A stretch of DNA of 6,486 bases from a candidate division Zixibacteria bacterium RBG_16_43_9 (GTDB lineage Bacteria; Zixibacteria; MSB-5A5; RBG-16-43-9), in the NCBI GenBank assembly GCA_001775355.1, contig MEWM01000156.1:1-6486 (forward strand), in the 5' to 3' direction. Numbering within the stretch: position 1 is the first letter of the stretch; each line of letters starts with the position of its first letter. The notes under the pieces were generated by a model that saw only the letters and a program-made list of their open reading frames with translations, was not told the origin of the DNA and ran no database searches. This document shows positions 1 to 6,358 of the stretch, piece by piece. The position numbers were made by a program, and so were the translations under genes.

Positions 1-487
1 GAGAGACCTCATAGCTTATCGCCTGGGCAGTTGATCTGATCCCTCCGATAAGCGAATATTTATTGTTGGAGGACCAACCGGCTAAAACTATGCCGTAGAC
101 TGCCACTGAGAAAACTGCTAAGATATACAGAACACCGACATTCAAGTCAGCCACGACCAACTGTATCTGTTTCCCGAATAAAGTTATCTCATCACCTATG
201 GGAATGACCCCGAAGAGTATAAAGGCAGGCACAAAAGTCAGAAGCGGAGCCAGGGTATAGATCAGCTTGGAGGCAGAGGATGGTGTTATGTCTTCCTTAA
301 AGAAAAGCTTGAGACCATCTGCAACCGGCTGGAGAAGCCCGAAAGGTCCCACATAAGCCGGCCCCAGCCTCACCTGAAAGTCGCCTAATAGCTTTCTTTC
401 CAGCCAGGTGAGATAAGCCATCCCCATCAGCCAGATCGCCAGGAAGACCGCTATCTTGATTAACGTTATTATTAAAAACTCGACCAT
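1..487 (-). CDS. nuoH: NADH-quinone oxidoreductase subunit H (NuoH), N-terminal half, cut by window edge
   Basis: NuoH (ND1 family) is the membrane subunit of complex I that contacts NuoB and NuoD, forms the entrance of the quinone chamber and begins the proton channel. The first 162 residues are present; the family is usually about 320-350 residues, so roughly half lies beyond the left edge. Visible signatures are a first membrane helix at about 4-26, WLERK (28-32), the GP pairs at 42-43 and 47-48, QPVADG (53-58) followed by KLFFKE (60-65), further hydrophobic helices at about 75-97 and 113-137, AGWSSNNKYSLIGG (136-149) and AQAISYE (154-160). These are hallmark NuoH motifs. The ATG at 487-485 lies 5 bp after the nuoG stop. 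It has an AGGA eight bases upstream, the only convincing ribosome-binding site among the five genes. Co-transcription with nuoG is very likely. Identity is certain; only completeness is limited by the window. Confidence 0.97.
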   Translation of the reverse strand, partial: MVEFLIITLIKIAVFLAIWLMGMAYLTWLERKLLGDFQVRLGPAYVGPFGLLQPVADGLKLFFKEDITPSSASKLIYTLAPLLTFVPAFILFGVIPIGDEITLFGKQIQLVVADLNVGVLYILAVFSVAVYGIVLAGWSSNNKYSLIGGIRSTAQAISYEVS

Positions 488-492
488 ATAAT

Positions 493-3150
493 CTATCCTG
501 CCTTGCTCAATCTTACCCTATCGACTAATTTATCTTTGTCTAAAAGAACATTTACCTTAATCTCCATAAAATTGAGTGGAATAAAAACCGTTCCCGGATT
601 CACATATTCATCCATCTTGACCTTTATTTTAATCTTCCCTTTGGGCGATTCTACCAAAACTTCCTCACCGGTTTTCAAGTTGAGCTTCTCAGCATCCTGA
701 GGATTTATCTGGCAGAAGCCTTCCGGAACAATCGAACAAAGGTTGGATGACTTGTTGGTCAATTTCCCTGAATGATGAGCCAGACTGCCGGTAAGTAGAA
801 TGAAGGGATATTCGTTATCCACAGGCACCTCTTCAAAATCGACTGGCACAAGTTGAGAGGTTTTGTTTAAGAAATTCTCCGGCAATAGCTCAGTTGTTCC
901 CAGATCATTCAGATTCAGGCAGGGCCATTGAATGCCACAGTCGTCCAGACGGTCAGCTTTTATTCCCCCGTAAATCGGTGAGACCTGGGCAATCTCCTCA
1001 GTTATCTGGAAAGCTGAGGTGTAATGCTGTTTATGCCCCATAAGGGTAGAAAGCTCGCAGATTATCTCCCAGTCAGATTTTGCCTGCCCGGGTGGGGCTA
1101 AAGCCCGGCAGAGTTTTTGCACCCTTCTTTCCACATTGGTGAAAGTCCCCTCTTTTTCAGCAAAAGATGCGGCCGGCAGAACCACATCCGCTAACTTTGC
1201 GCTCTCGGTCAGGAAGATATCCTGAACCACCAGAAAATCTAACTTCTTCAGGGTATCTTCTATATATTTCCGATCCGGGAAACTTTCAACCGGGTCCTGT
1301 CCCATTATATATAGCCCTTTTATTTTCTCAGCATTTATACCCAGCAAAATCTCGTTATAATTTAGACCCCTTTCCCTGGGTATGGATGAATTCCAGATTT
1401 TCTCCAGCCTTTCCCTGCCTACCTCATCTTCAACCGGAACAAATCCGGGCAGCCTGTCCGGTAAAAGACCCATATCCAGAGCTCCTTGAGAGTTATTATT
1501 CTCCCACAAGAGATTAAACCCTGAATATTTCTCTCCCCATTTTCCAGTAGTTAGCAGAAGATTATTGAATCCTCTTATAATTGCTTCTGCCTGCGGACTT
1601 TCGCTAATCCATCTGCCACAGAAAACCATCAGGCTCTCAGAGGAAGCTATCTTCTTGGAAAAATCTTTAATCTCCTCTTCTTCAATCCCTGTAATTTCCG
1701 AAAGTTTTGACAGAGGGTACTTTTCCAGGTTTTTCCCCAGCATATCTATCTGCTCTTGACTGACCTTAGAAGAAAATAACTTCTCATCCAGAATAATTTT
1801 TAGCAGAGCGTTTATCAAAAAACCTTCGGTTCCAAATTTATATACCAGCTCTTTTTCAGCCATGGAGCTGAATTTAATCTTCTTAGGATTGGCTATCAGT
1901 AGACTGGCGCCATTCTCTTCTCTGAGGACTGACTTCCTTACTCTCAAGCTTATTATGGGATGCTCCGAATTTAAGTCCGAGCCAAAGATCAAGATAGTCT
2001 TTGCTTTTTCTATCCCTTCTATCGAATTGGTCATAGTGTAAACCTGAGAATATTCAAAAAGAGCAGGGCTAGGCAGCACCTTCTTGGTTTTTTCTCTAAA
2101 GTCCAGGTTGTTGGATCCTAGAATCGTTCTGAAGAATTTCTGGAAGATGTAATTATCCTCATTAGTTGCTCTTTCCGAGCCAAAACCGGCTAAAGCTTTA
2201 GGCCCATATTTCTCTTTTATCTCTATCAGTTTGGAGATCAGAAGGCTATAAGCCTCTTCCCAATTCGACTCGACCAATTTTCCATTTTTTTTGACCCAGG
2301 GAGATTTTATCCTTTCCGGATGACCGACTACATCGTACCCCCATCTCCCCTTGTCGCAGATGAAACCTTCATCCACTTTATCGTTTCTTCTGGAGGTTCC
2401 CCGGTAGAGCTTATTCAACCTTGCCCATAAAGTGAGATTGCATCCATCCCCGCAGAAAGGACAGATACTTTTGACCTTACTCGCTGTCCAGGGCCTGATC
2501 AGATACCTCCAGGACTTTGCGGTCAAAGCTCCAACCGGACAGATCTCCACAGTATTGCCGGAATAAACATTGGATATAGGTACAGCTGGCAGGATATTTA
2601 TCTCGCTTCTCCACCCTCTCATAAAAGCACCCATATCGTATTCCCCTGCAATTTCCTTCAGGAAACGGATACATTTCAAACAATAGATGCAGCGGTTCTG
2701 ATTCCTGATTACCTGTGGACCAATCCTCAGGTCATCAAAAGTAGAGGTTTTATCTATGATATATCTTCTTTTTTCCTCAACGAATCTGCTCTTGTCAGTG
2801 CCATATTTGAAGGTGATCTCCTGCAGGTCGCACTCCCCCCCTTTGTCACAGGTGGGACAGTCCAGCGGGTGGTTGATCAGCAAAAACTCTACTATTCCTT
2901 TCCCGGCTTTGATAACCTTAGGCGTATTAGTCCACACCACCATACCCTGAGTTACCGGTGTATTGCAGGCAATCATCAGCTTGTGTGCTTTCTCCACCTC
3001 TACCAGACAGACCCTGCACCCGCCCAGGATTTTCAGCTTCTCATGCCAGCAGAATGTAGGAATATCGACCCCTACCTTCTTTGCCGCTTGCAGGATGGTC
3101 TTCCCCTCTTCTACTTCAACCGGCTTATTATCTATGGTTAGACTTATCAT
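493..3150 (-). CDS. nuoG: NADH-quinone oxidoreductase subunit G (NuoG), long FDH-like form with N7 cluster
   Basis: NuoG is the 75-kDa iron-sulfur subunit of the peripheral arm of complex I and carries electrons from NuoF toward NuoI/NuoB. At 885 residues it is close to the E. coli protein (about 908). Domains in order: a 2Fe-2S ferredoxin fold at 1-78 with N1b ligands C34, C45, C48, C62; a His-Cys segment for N5 (H94, C98, C101, C107); a 4Fe-4S site for N4 (C154, C157, C160, C204); a further 4Fe-4S site for N7 (C230, C233, C237, C265); a molybdopterin-oxidoreductase fold at about 281-710 with NNNSQGALDMG (551-561) and an ADVVLP motif (654-659); and a C-terminal dinucleotide-binding-like domain at about 781-885. 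In the position of the formate dehydrogenase catalytic Sec/Cys-His pair it has Lys356-Lys357, so it should not oxidise formate. The start ATG (3150-3148) has no clear ribosome-binding site, but the protein begins exactly where the ferredoxin fold should. It follows a 215-bp repeat-rich spacer after nuoF and is 5 bp from nuoH. Confidence 0.97.
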   Translation of the reverse strand: MISLTIDNKPVEVEEGKTILQAAKKVGVDIPTFCWHEKLKILGGCRVCLVEVEKAHKLMIACNTPVTQGMVVWTNTPKVIKAGKGIVEFLLINHPLDCPTCDKGGECDLQEITFKYGTDKSRFVEEKRRYIIDKTSTFDDLRIGPQVIRNQNRCIYCLKCIRFLKEIAGEYDMGAFMRGWRSEINILPAVPISNVYSGNTVEICPVGALTAKSWRYLIRPWTASKVKSICPFCGDGCNLTLWARLNKLYRGTSRRNDKVDEGFICDKGRWGYDVVGHPERIKSPWVKKNGKLVESNWEEAYSLLISKLIEIKEKYGPKALAGFGSERATNEDNYIFQKFFRTILGSNNLDFREKTKKVLPSPALFEYSQVYTMTNSIEGIEKAKTILIFGSDLNSEHPIISLRVRKSVLREENGASLLIANPKKIKFSSMAEKELVYKFGTEGFLINALLKIILDEKLFSSKVSQEQIDMLGKNLEKYPLSKLSEITGIEEEEIKDFSKKIASSESLMVFCGRWISESPQAEAIIRGFNNLLLTTGKWGEKYSGFNLLWENNNSQGALDMGLLPDRLPGFVPVEDEVGRERLEKIWNSSIPRERGLNYNEILLGINAEKIKGLYIMGQDPVESFPDRKYIEDTLKKLDFLVVQDIFLTESAKLADVVLPAASFAEKEGTFTNVERRVQKLCRALAPPGQAKSDWEIICELSTLMGHKQHYTSAFQITEEIAQVSPIYGGIKADRLDDCGIQWPCLNLNDLGTTELLPENFLNKTSQLVPVDFEEVPVDNEYPFILLTGSLAHHSGKLTNKSSNLCSIVPEGFCQINPQDAEKLNLKTGEEVLVESPKGKIKIKVKMDEYVNPGTVFIPLNFMEIKVNVLLDKDKLVDRVRLSKAG

Positions 3151-3166
3151 CTCTTATTTCTCAGAT

Positions 3167-3245
3167 GTCATTCTGAGCCCGCAGGGCGAAGAATCCCTGC
3201 AGATTCTTCGGTCGTCTTGCCGCAGGCGGACTCCCTCAGAATGAC
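3167..3245. repeat. 79-bp palindromic element with nested stems, between nuoF and nuoG
   Basis: Perfect 11-bp outer arms GTCATTCTGAG (3167-3177) and CTCAGAATGAC (3235-3245) enclose a second perfect 9-bp stem, CGAAGAATC (3187-3195) with GATTCTTCG (3202-3210). Two small stems flank it: CCC/GGG at 3178-3186 and GCC/GGC at 3219-3227. GCAGGG (3181-3186) can instead pair with CCCTGC (3195-3200), which excludes the inner stem. The layout resembles interspersed palindromic repeats of the REP/BIME or miniature-element type. I recall similar GTCATTCTGAG palindromes as common in environmental bacterial genomes, but that is memory and unchecked. It starts 17 bp upstream of the nuoG ATG within a likely co-transcribed operon, so it would fold in the mRNA. 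It has no coding content and no U-run fitting a terminator. Confidence 0.85.
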
Positions 3246-3278
3246 CATTCAGGTCTACGTTTCAAAAGAATTCCATAA

Positions 3279-3300
3279 CGTTGCCACAGGAGTGGCAACG
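3279..3300. repeat. Perfect 9-bp hairpin in the nuoF-nuoG spacer
   Basis: CGTTGCCAC (3279-3287) and GTGGCAACG (3292-3300) are perfect inverted repeats around a 4-base loop (AGGA on the plus strand, UCCU in the nuo mRNA). The sequence after the stem in the direction of transcription (TTATGGAATTC) has no uridine run, so a rho-independent terminator is not supported; termination would also cut off nuoG and nuoH. It is more likely an RNA-stability or processing hairpin, or a small dispersed repeat. Seen directly; the function is inference. Confidence 0.75.
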
Positions 3301-3313
3301 CTACAATTTTCTT

Positions 3314-3328
3314 CGTCTCCCGTCTCCC
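3314..3328 (-). repeat. Two exact GGGAGAC heptamers
   Basis: The minus strand reads GGGAGAC twice in tandem, with one further G on the plus-strand left side giving GGGAGACGGGAGACG. A purine-rich run of A residues lies immediately upstream on the minus strand (3329-3339). This is a short, perfect 7-bp tandem repeat in a noncoding spacer. Alone it is weak, but it parallels the heptamers upstream of nuoD and nuoE. Confidence 0.6.
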
Positions 3329-3339
3329 TTTTTTTTCTT

Positions 3340-3371
3340 CCTTGAACCATTGAACCTTTGAACTTTTAAAC
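3340..3371 (-). repeat. Four 8-bp tandem units (GTTCAANG) overlapping the nuoF stop codon
   Basis: Reading the minus strand, the units are GTTTAAAA (3371-3364), GTTCAAAG (3363-3356), GTTCAATG (3355-3348) and GTTCAAGG (3347-3340). The last nuoF codon (Val) and its TAA stop fall in the first unit, so the repeat array begins at the very end of the coding region. No function is known to me. It may be a slippage-generated array or part of a dispersed repeat family. Confidence 0.75.
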
Positions 3372-4640
3372 CTTTTTTTCAAAAGGACATCGCTTATTCT
3401 TTATATGGTCCTCATACTCCTGTCTGAAATGTTCTATAGTGCTGGTAACCGGCATAGTGGCAGACTCACCCAAGGGACAGATCGTTTTCCCGTAGATATT
3501 GTCGCTTAAATCCAAGAGCAGGTCAAGGTCCTCCATCCTTCCCTGTCCATCCTCGATTCTCTGCATTATTTTGGAGAGCCAGTAAGTCCCCTCCCGGCAG
3601 GGAGTGCATTCACCGCATGATTCCCACTCGTAGAATTTCACCAGCCTTAAAGTGGCTTTCACCATACAGGTATCTTCATCCATTATAATAACCCCTCCAC
3701 TTCCTAAGGCAGAACCCGCTTCAGCCACAGACTCAAAATCTAATTTCACATCCACTTTACTTGCTGGCAGCACCCAGCTTGAAACCCCACCCGGTATAAT
3801 CGCTTTGAGTTTTTTTCCGTTTTTTATTCCTCCACCATAGTCGTAAATCAGTTCTCTCAAAGATGTCCCCATAGGAAGCTCGTAATTCCCCGGCTTATTG
3901 ACCTGACCAGAAAGACAGAATATCTTGGTTCCTGTGCTCTTGGGTGTCCCCGTACGGGCAAACCATTCCGCACCGTTAAGTATTATATGAGGCACGTTGG
4001 AAAGAGTCTCCACGTTGTTCACTGCTGTTGAACAGTTGTAACATCCTGCCACTGCCGGATAAGGAGGCCTGAGCCTGACCAAAGGTCTTATCCCTTCAAT
4101 CGATGAGAGAAGCGAGGTCTCCTCACCACAGATATATGCGCCTGCACCTCGATACAGAATCAAATCCAGGTCATAACCTGAGCCCAAGATATTTTTGCCC
4201 AGATAACCTTTATCGTATGCTTCCTTTATAGCCTGCTCTAACCTTTTTGCTCCGAAGCCAAACTCAGCCCGGATATAGATAAAGGAGATATGCGCGCCTA
4301 TTGCATAACTTCCTATGCTAATCCCTTCGATCAACTGGTGAGGGTCTTTCTCTATTAATTCCCGGTCTTTGAAGGTACCTGGCTCGCTTTCATCCGCATT
4401 GCAGATCAGAAATTTAGGCTTGGATGAGTCGACCGGCACAAATCCCCATTTAGCACCAGTGGAAAACCCTGCTCCTCCTCTTCCTCTTAAGCCGGATCTT
4501 TTGACAATCTCGATCACCTGAGCCGGAGAAAGCTCTTTCAGAGTTTTGGGCAGTGCCTGGTACCCTCCATTTTTTAAATAGATGTCGATCCTGTGCTGGT
4601 CCGGCTGATCGATATGTTTGAAAACTATCTTCTCGGTCAT
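3366..4640 (-). CDS. nuoF: NADH-quinone oxidoreductase subunit F (NuoF), NADH/FMN-binding
   Basis: NuoF (51-kDa subunit) binds NADH and FMN and holds cluster N3; it is the electron entry point of complex I in the cytoplasmic arm. The 424-residue length fits the family (about 420-445), with no extra ferredoxin domain as found in some hydrogenase homologues. Motifs: LRGRGGAGF (51-59) of the FMN site, CNADESEPGTFKDR (80-93), the nucleotide-binding stretch GAGAYICGEET (165-175), VNNVETL (207-213), an SLBB-type region at about 237-300, and N3 ligands C342, C345, C348 (in SCGECTPCREG) with C388. The adjacent acidic pair E173-E174 matches the family pattern in which a glutamate disfavours NADPH. The stretch at 184-204 departs from the usual EGxRxxPRxKPPFPA wording (it reads GIRPLVRLRPPYPA). 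The ATG lies 3 bp after the nuoE stop; the nearest AGGAG is 18 bases upstream, too far for a normal ribosome-binding site, so translational coupling to nuoE is likely. The TAA stop lies inside an 8-bp tandem repeat. Confidence 0.98.
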   Translation of the reverse strand: MTEKIVFKHIDQPDQHRIDIYLKNGGYQALPKTLKELSPAQVIEIVKRSGLRGRGGAGFSTGAKWGFVPVDSSKPKFLICNADESEPGTFKDRELIEKDPHQLIEGISIGSYAIGAHISFIYIRAEFGFGAKRLEQAIKEAYDKGYLGKNILGSGYDLDLILYRGAGAYICGEETSLLSSIEGIRPLVRLRPPYPAVAGCYNCSTAVNNVETLSNVPHIILNGAEWFARTGTPKSTGTKIFCLSGQVNKPGNYELPMGTSLRELIYDYGGGIKNGKKLKAIIPGGVSSWVLPASKVDVKLDFESVAEAGSALGSGGVIIMDEDTCMVKATLRLVKFYEWESCGECTPCREGTYWLSKIMQRIEDGQGRMEDLDLLLDLSDNIYGKTICPLGESATMPVTSTIEHFRQEYEDHIKNKRCPFEKKV

Positions 4641-4643
4641 AAA

Positions 4644-5114
4644 TTATTTTCTGGAAAGCTCCTCTATGAGCTTATCGATTTTCTCTTTGGTTAAATTTTC
4701 GTGAAACTCCCCATTCACCATCATCATCGGGGCTGTTCCGCAGGAGCCCAGGCATTCCTCAGTGGAAAGGGTGAAAAGCTCATCCGGCGTGGTCTGGCCC
4801 ACCTTGATTTTGAGTTTCTCCTCCAGGTATTTGATTATGCTTTCCGCTCCCATAAGTGAACAGGAAAGATTGTCGCACACCCTGATCCAGTATTTGCCCA
4901 CCTTCCCTGCGGGGAAGAAAACATAAAAAGACAAAACCTCATTCAGCTCCAGAAGAGGAATCCCTAAAAGCTCAGACACCTTCTGCATCCCTTCCTGCGA
5001 AAGGTAACCTTCCTCCTGATACAGGATATGAAAAGCTGGAAGGATAGCAGTCTTCATCTTTGGGTATTTATTCCTGAGACTGCGAATCCTTTCTTCTATT
5101 TCTTTAGTGATCAT
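4644..5114 (-). CDS. nuoE: NADH-quinone oxidoreductase subunit E (NuoE), 2Fe-2S N1a
   Basis: NuoE (24-kDa subunit) sits beside NuoF and carries the 2Fe-2S cluster N1a, which can take an electron from FMN off the main path. The 156 residues match the family (about 150-180). The N-terminal helical part (about 1-70) has the family pattern around YPKMKTAILPAFH (17-29) and FYVFFPAGKVGKY (63-75). The C-terminal thioredoxin-like domain has the four cluster ligands C80 and C85 (C-x4-C) and C121 and C125 (CLGSC), followed by APMMMVNGEFHENLT (128-142), all standard. The start at 5114-5112 is preceded by 13 A-rich bases and no Shine-Dalgarno sequence; the only AAGGAG is over 35 bases upstream, inside the heptamer repeat. 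Met20 has no better site and would remove conserved sequence, so the first ATG is kept. nuoF begins 3 bp downstream. Confidence 0.98.
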   Translation of the reverse strand: MITKEIEERIRSLRNKYPKMKTAILPAFHILYQEEGYLSQEGMQKVSELLGIPLLELNEVLSFYVFFPAGKVGKYWIRVCDNLSCSLMGAESIIKYLEEKLKIKVGQTTPDELFTLSTEECLGSCGTAPMMMVNGEFHENLTKEKIDKLIEELSRK

Positions 5115-5127
5115 TTTTTGATTTTTT

Positions 5128-5162
5128 AAAAGCTACTTGCCACAAGCTACCTGCTCCTTGCT
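5128..5162 (-). repeat. Five degenerate heptamers (AGCAAGT type) in the nuoD-nuoE spacer
   Basis: The minus strand divides exactly into AGCAAGG, AGCAGGT, AGCTTGT, GGCAAGT and AGCTTTT, five 7-bp units filling 35 of the 52 spacer bases. Thirteen A-rich bases follow and then the nuoE ATG. The AAGGAG in the first unit is over 35 bases from the start and cannot act as its ribosome-binding site without folding. Heptamer arrays in spacers are known from cyanobacteria (STRR repeats); this unit is not one of the classic cyanobacterial ones I recall. Confidence 0.75.
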
Positions 5163-5166
5163 TTCT

Positions 5167-6357
5167 TCATCTATCAATTTCCCCCAACACAATATCTATG
5201 CTTCCGATGACCGCCACCACATCCGCTATCAGTCTGCCCGCGACTAATTTGTTGAAAGCGCTCAAATTCACAAACGAAGGTGGTCTGACCCTTACCCGGT
5301 AAGGTTTTTTAGAGCCGTCTGACACGATAAAATATCCTAACTCCCCTTTAGGCGATTCGATGGAATGGTAGACTTCACCAGACGGAACCGCAAACCCTTC
5401 CTGGGCGATCTTAAAATGATAGATCAAAGCCTCCATCTCCTTTTTCACTACCTCTTTGGGAGGATAAACTACCCCCGGTATCCTTGCAGTATAGTCCCCC
5501 TCTGGTATCCCTTCTAAAGCTTGCTTAACGATTCTTAACGACTGTCGCATCTCCTCAACCCTGACTAAATACCGGTCATACACGTCCCCATTTTTCCCGG
5601 TGGGGATGTCGAATTCAAACTTTTCGTAACTGGAATAGGGATTAGATTTTCTCAAGTCCCATTTCACCCCACACCCCCGGATAATCGGACCCGAAAGCCC
5701 GCAGTTGATGGCTTCTTCCGCGGATATGGTGCCGATCCCTACAGTCCTTTGCAGCCAAAGCTTATTTTTGGTCAAAAGGTTCTCGTAATCCTGGATTTTC
5801 GACGGGAAGATTTTTATGAACTCCCTGACTCTTTTTTCGAAATCGCCTGAAGCTGGTAAATCTTTTGCCAAACCCCCAATCCGAATGAAAGAGGTCATCA
5901 TCCTCTGTCCCGATATGGTTTCAAATATGTCCTGGAGTATCTCGCGCTCCCTGAAGGCGTAAAGGAGCATCGATATTGCGCCAATGTCTGCAGCATGCGA
6001 GCCGACCCAGACCAGATGGGAGGAAATCCTCTGCAATTCGGTCAAAAGGACCCTTATATGTTGAGCCTTGGGAGGTGCCTCAATATCCAAAAGCTTCTCC
6101 ACAGCTAACACGTAACCTAAATTATTCGAAAGGTTAGCCACGTAGTCGGTCCGGTCCCAGAGGGTGATATTCTGGGAATAGGTTCGGAATTCGGCAGTTT
6201 TTTCTATTCCGGTATGAAGATAACCGATATCCGGCGTAGCCTTCACCACAGTCTCGCCATCCAGCTCTAAAACAAGCCTTAACACTCCATGGGTAGCTGG
6301 ATGCTGGGGACCCATATTCAGAATCATAGTATCCGGTTTTTCCCTTTTTATCTGCAT
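5167..6357 (-). CDS. nuoD: NADH-quinone oxidoreductase subunit D (NuoD), 49-kDa quinone-site subunit
   Basis: NuoD (49-kDa subunit, related to the large subunit of NiFe hydrogenases) forms the quinone-binding pocket of complex I with NuoB at the base of the peripheral arm. The 396 residues fit unfused NuoD (about 390-420), so this is not the NuoCD fusion of enterobacteria. Signatures: MGPQHPATHG (15-24) on the loop at the quinone head-group, IGYLHTGIEK (44-53), RTDY (69-72), the VPSGEVYHSIESPKGELG run at about 323-340, and the closing DIVLGEIDR. His23 and Tyr72 have the same 49-residue spacing as the quinone ligands His38 and Tyr87 of Thermus Nqo4. The hydrogenase nickel-binding cysteines are absent at the C terminus, as expected for complex I. 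The ATG at 6357-6355 has no Shine-Dalgarno sequence; a heptamer repeat runs to one base before it. The start gives the normal short lead before the conserved GPQHP motif. The stop is TGA, and nuoE starts 52 bp downstream. Confidence 0.98.
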   Translation of the reverse strand: MQIKREKPDTMILNMGPQHPATHGVLRLVLELDGETVVKATPDIGYLHTGIEKTAEFRTYSQNITLWDRTDYVANLSNNLGYVLAVEKLLDIEAPPKAQHIRVLLTELQRISSHLVWVGSHAADIGAISMLLYAFREREILQDIFETISGQRMMTSFIRIGGLAKDLPASGDFEKRVREFIKIFPSKIQDYENLLTKNKLWLQRTVGIGTISAEEAINCGLSGPIIRGCGVKWDLRKSNPYSSYEKFEFDIPTGKNGDVYDRYLVRVEEMRQSLRIVKQALEGIPEGDYTARIPGVVYPPKEVVKKEMEALIYHFKIAQEGFAVPSGEVYHSIESPKGELGYFIVSDGSKKPYRVRVRPPSFVNLSAFNKLVAGRLIADVVAVIGSIDIVLGEIDR

Positions 6358-6358
6358 A

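Noticed and set aside
493..3150. Formate dehydrogenase alpha subunit or NAD-reducing hydrogenase subunit instead of NuoG
   Set aside because: The catalytic Sec/Cys is replaced by Lys, and the neighbours nuoD and nuoH in canonical order fix it as complex I.
503..3244. Several plus-strand open frames of 60-116 codons, and a 68-codon minus-strand frame at 2477-2683, lying over nuoG or its upstream spacer
   Set aside because: They overlap a strongly conserved gene, have no recognisable motif or start context, and read as antisense or out-of-frame shadows.
3279..3300. Rho-independent terminator after nuoF
   Set aside because: No uridine run follows the stem in the direction of transcription, and termination there would cut off nuoG and nuoH.
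3151..3365. Internal promoter for nuoG-nuoH
   Set aside because: I looked for -35/-10 pairs on the minus strand; TTGAAA at the start of one candidate has no acceptable -10 at 16-18 bases.
3652..3840. 62-codon plus-strand frame inside nuoF
   Set aside because: Antisense shadow of a conserved part of NuoF with no independent support.
5167..6357. NiFe-hydrogenase large subunit or NuoCD fusion
   Set aside because: The nickel-binding cysteine pairs are absent, and the protein starts just before the GPQHP motif with no NuoC domain attached.
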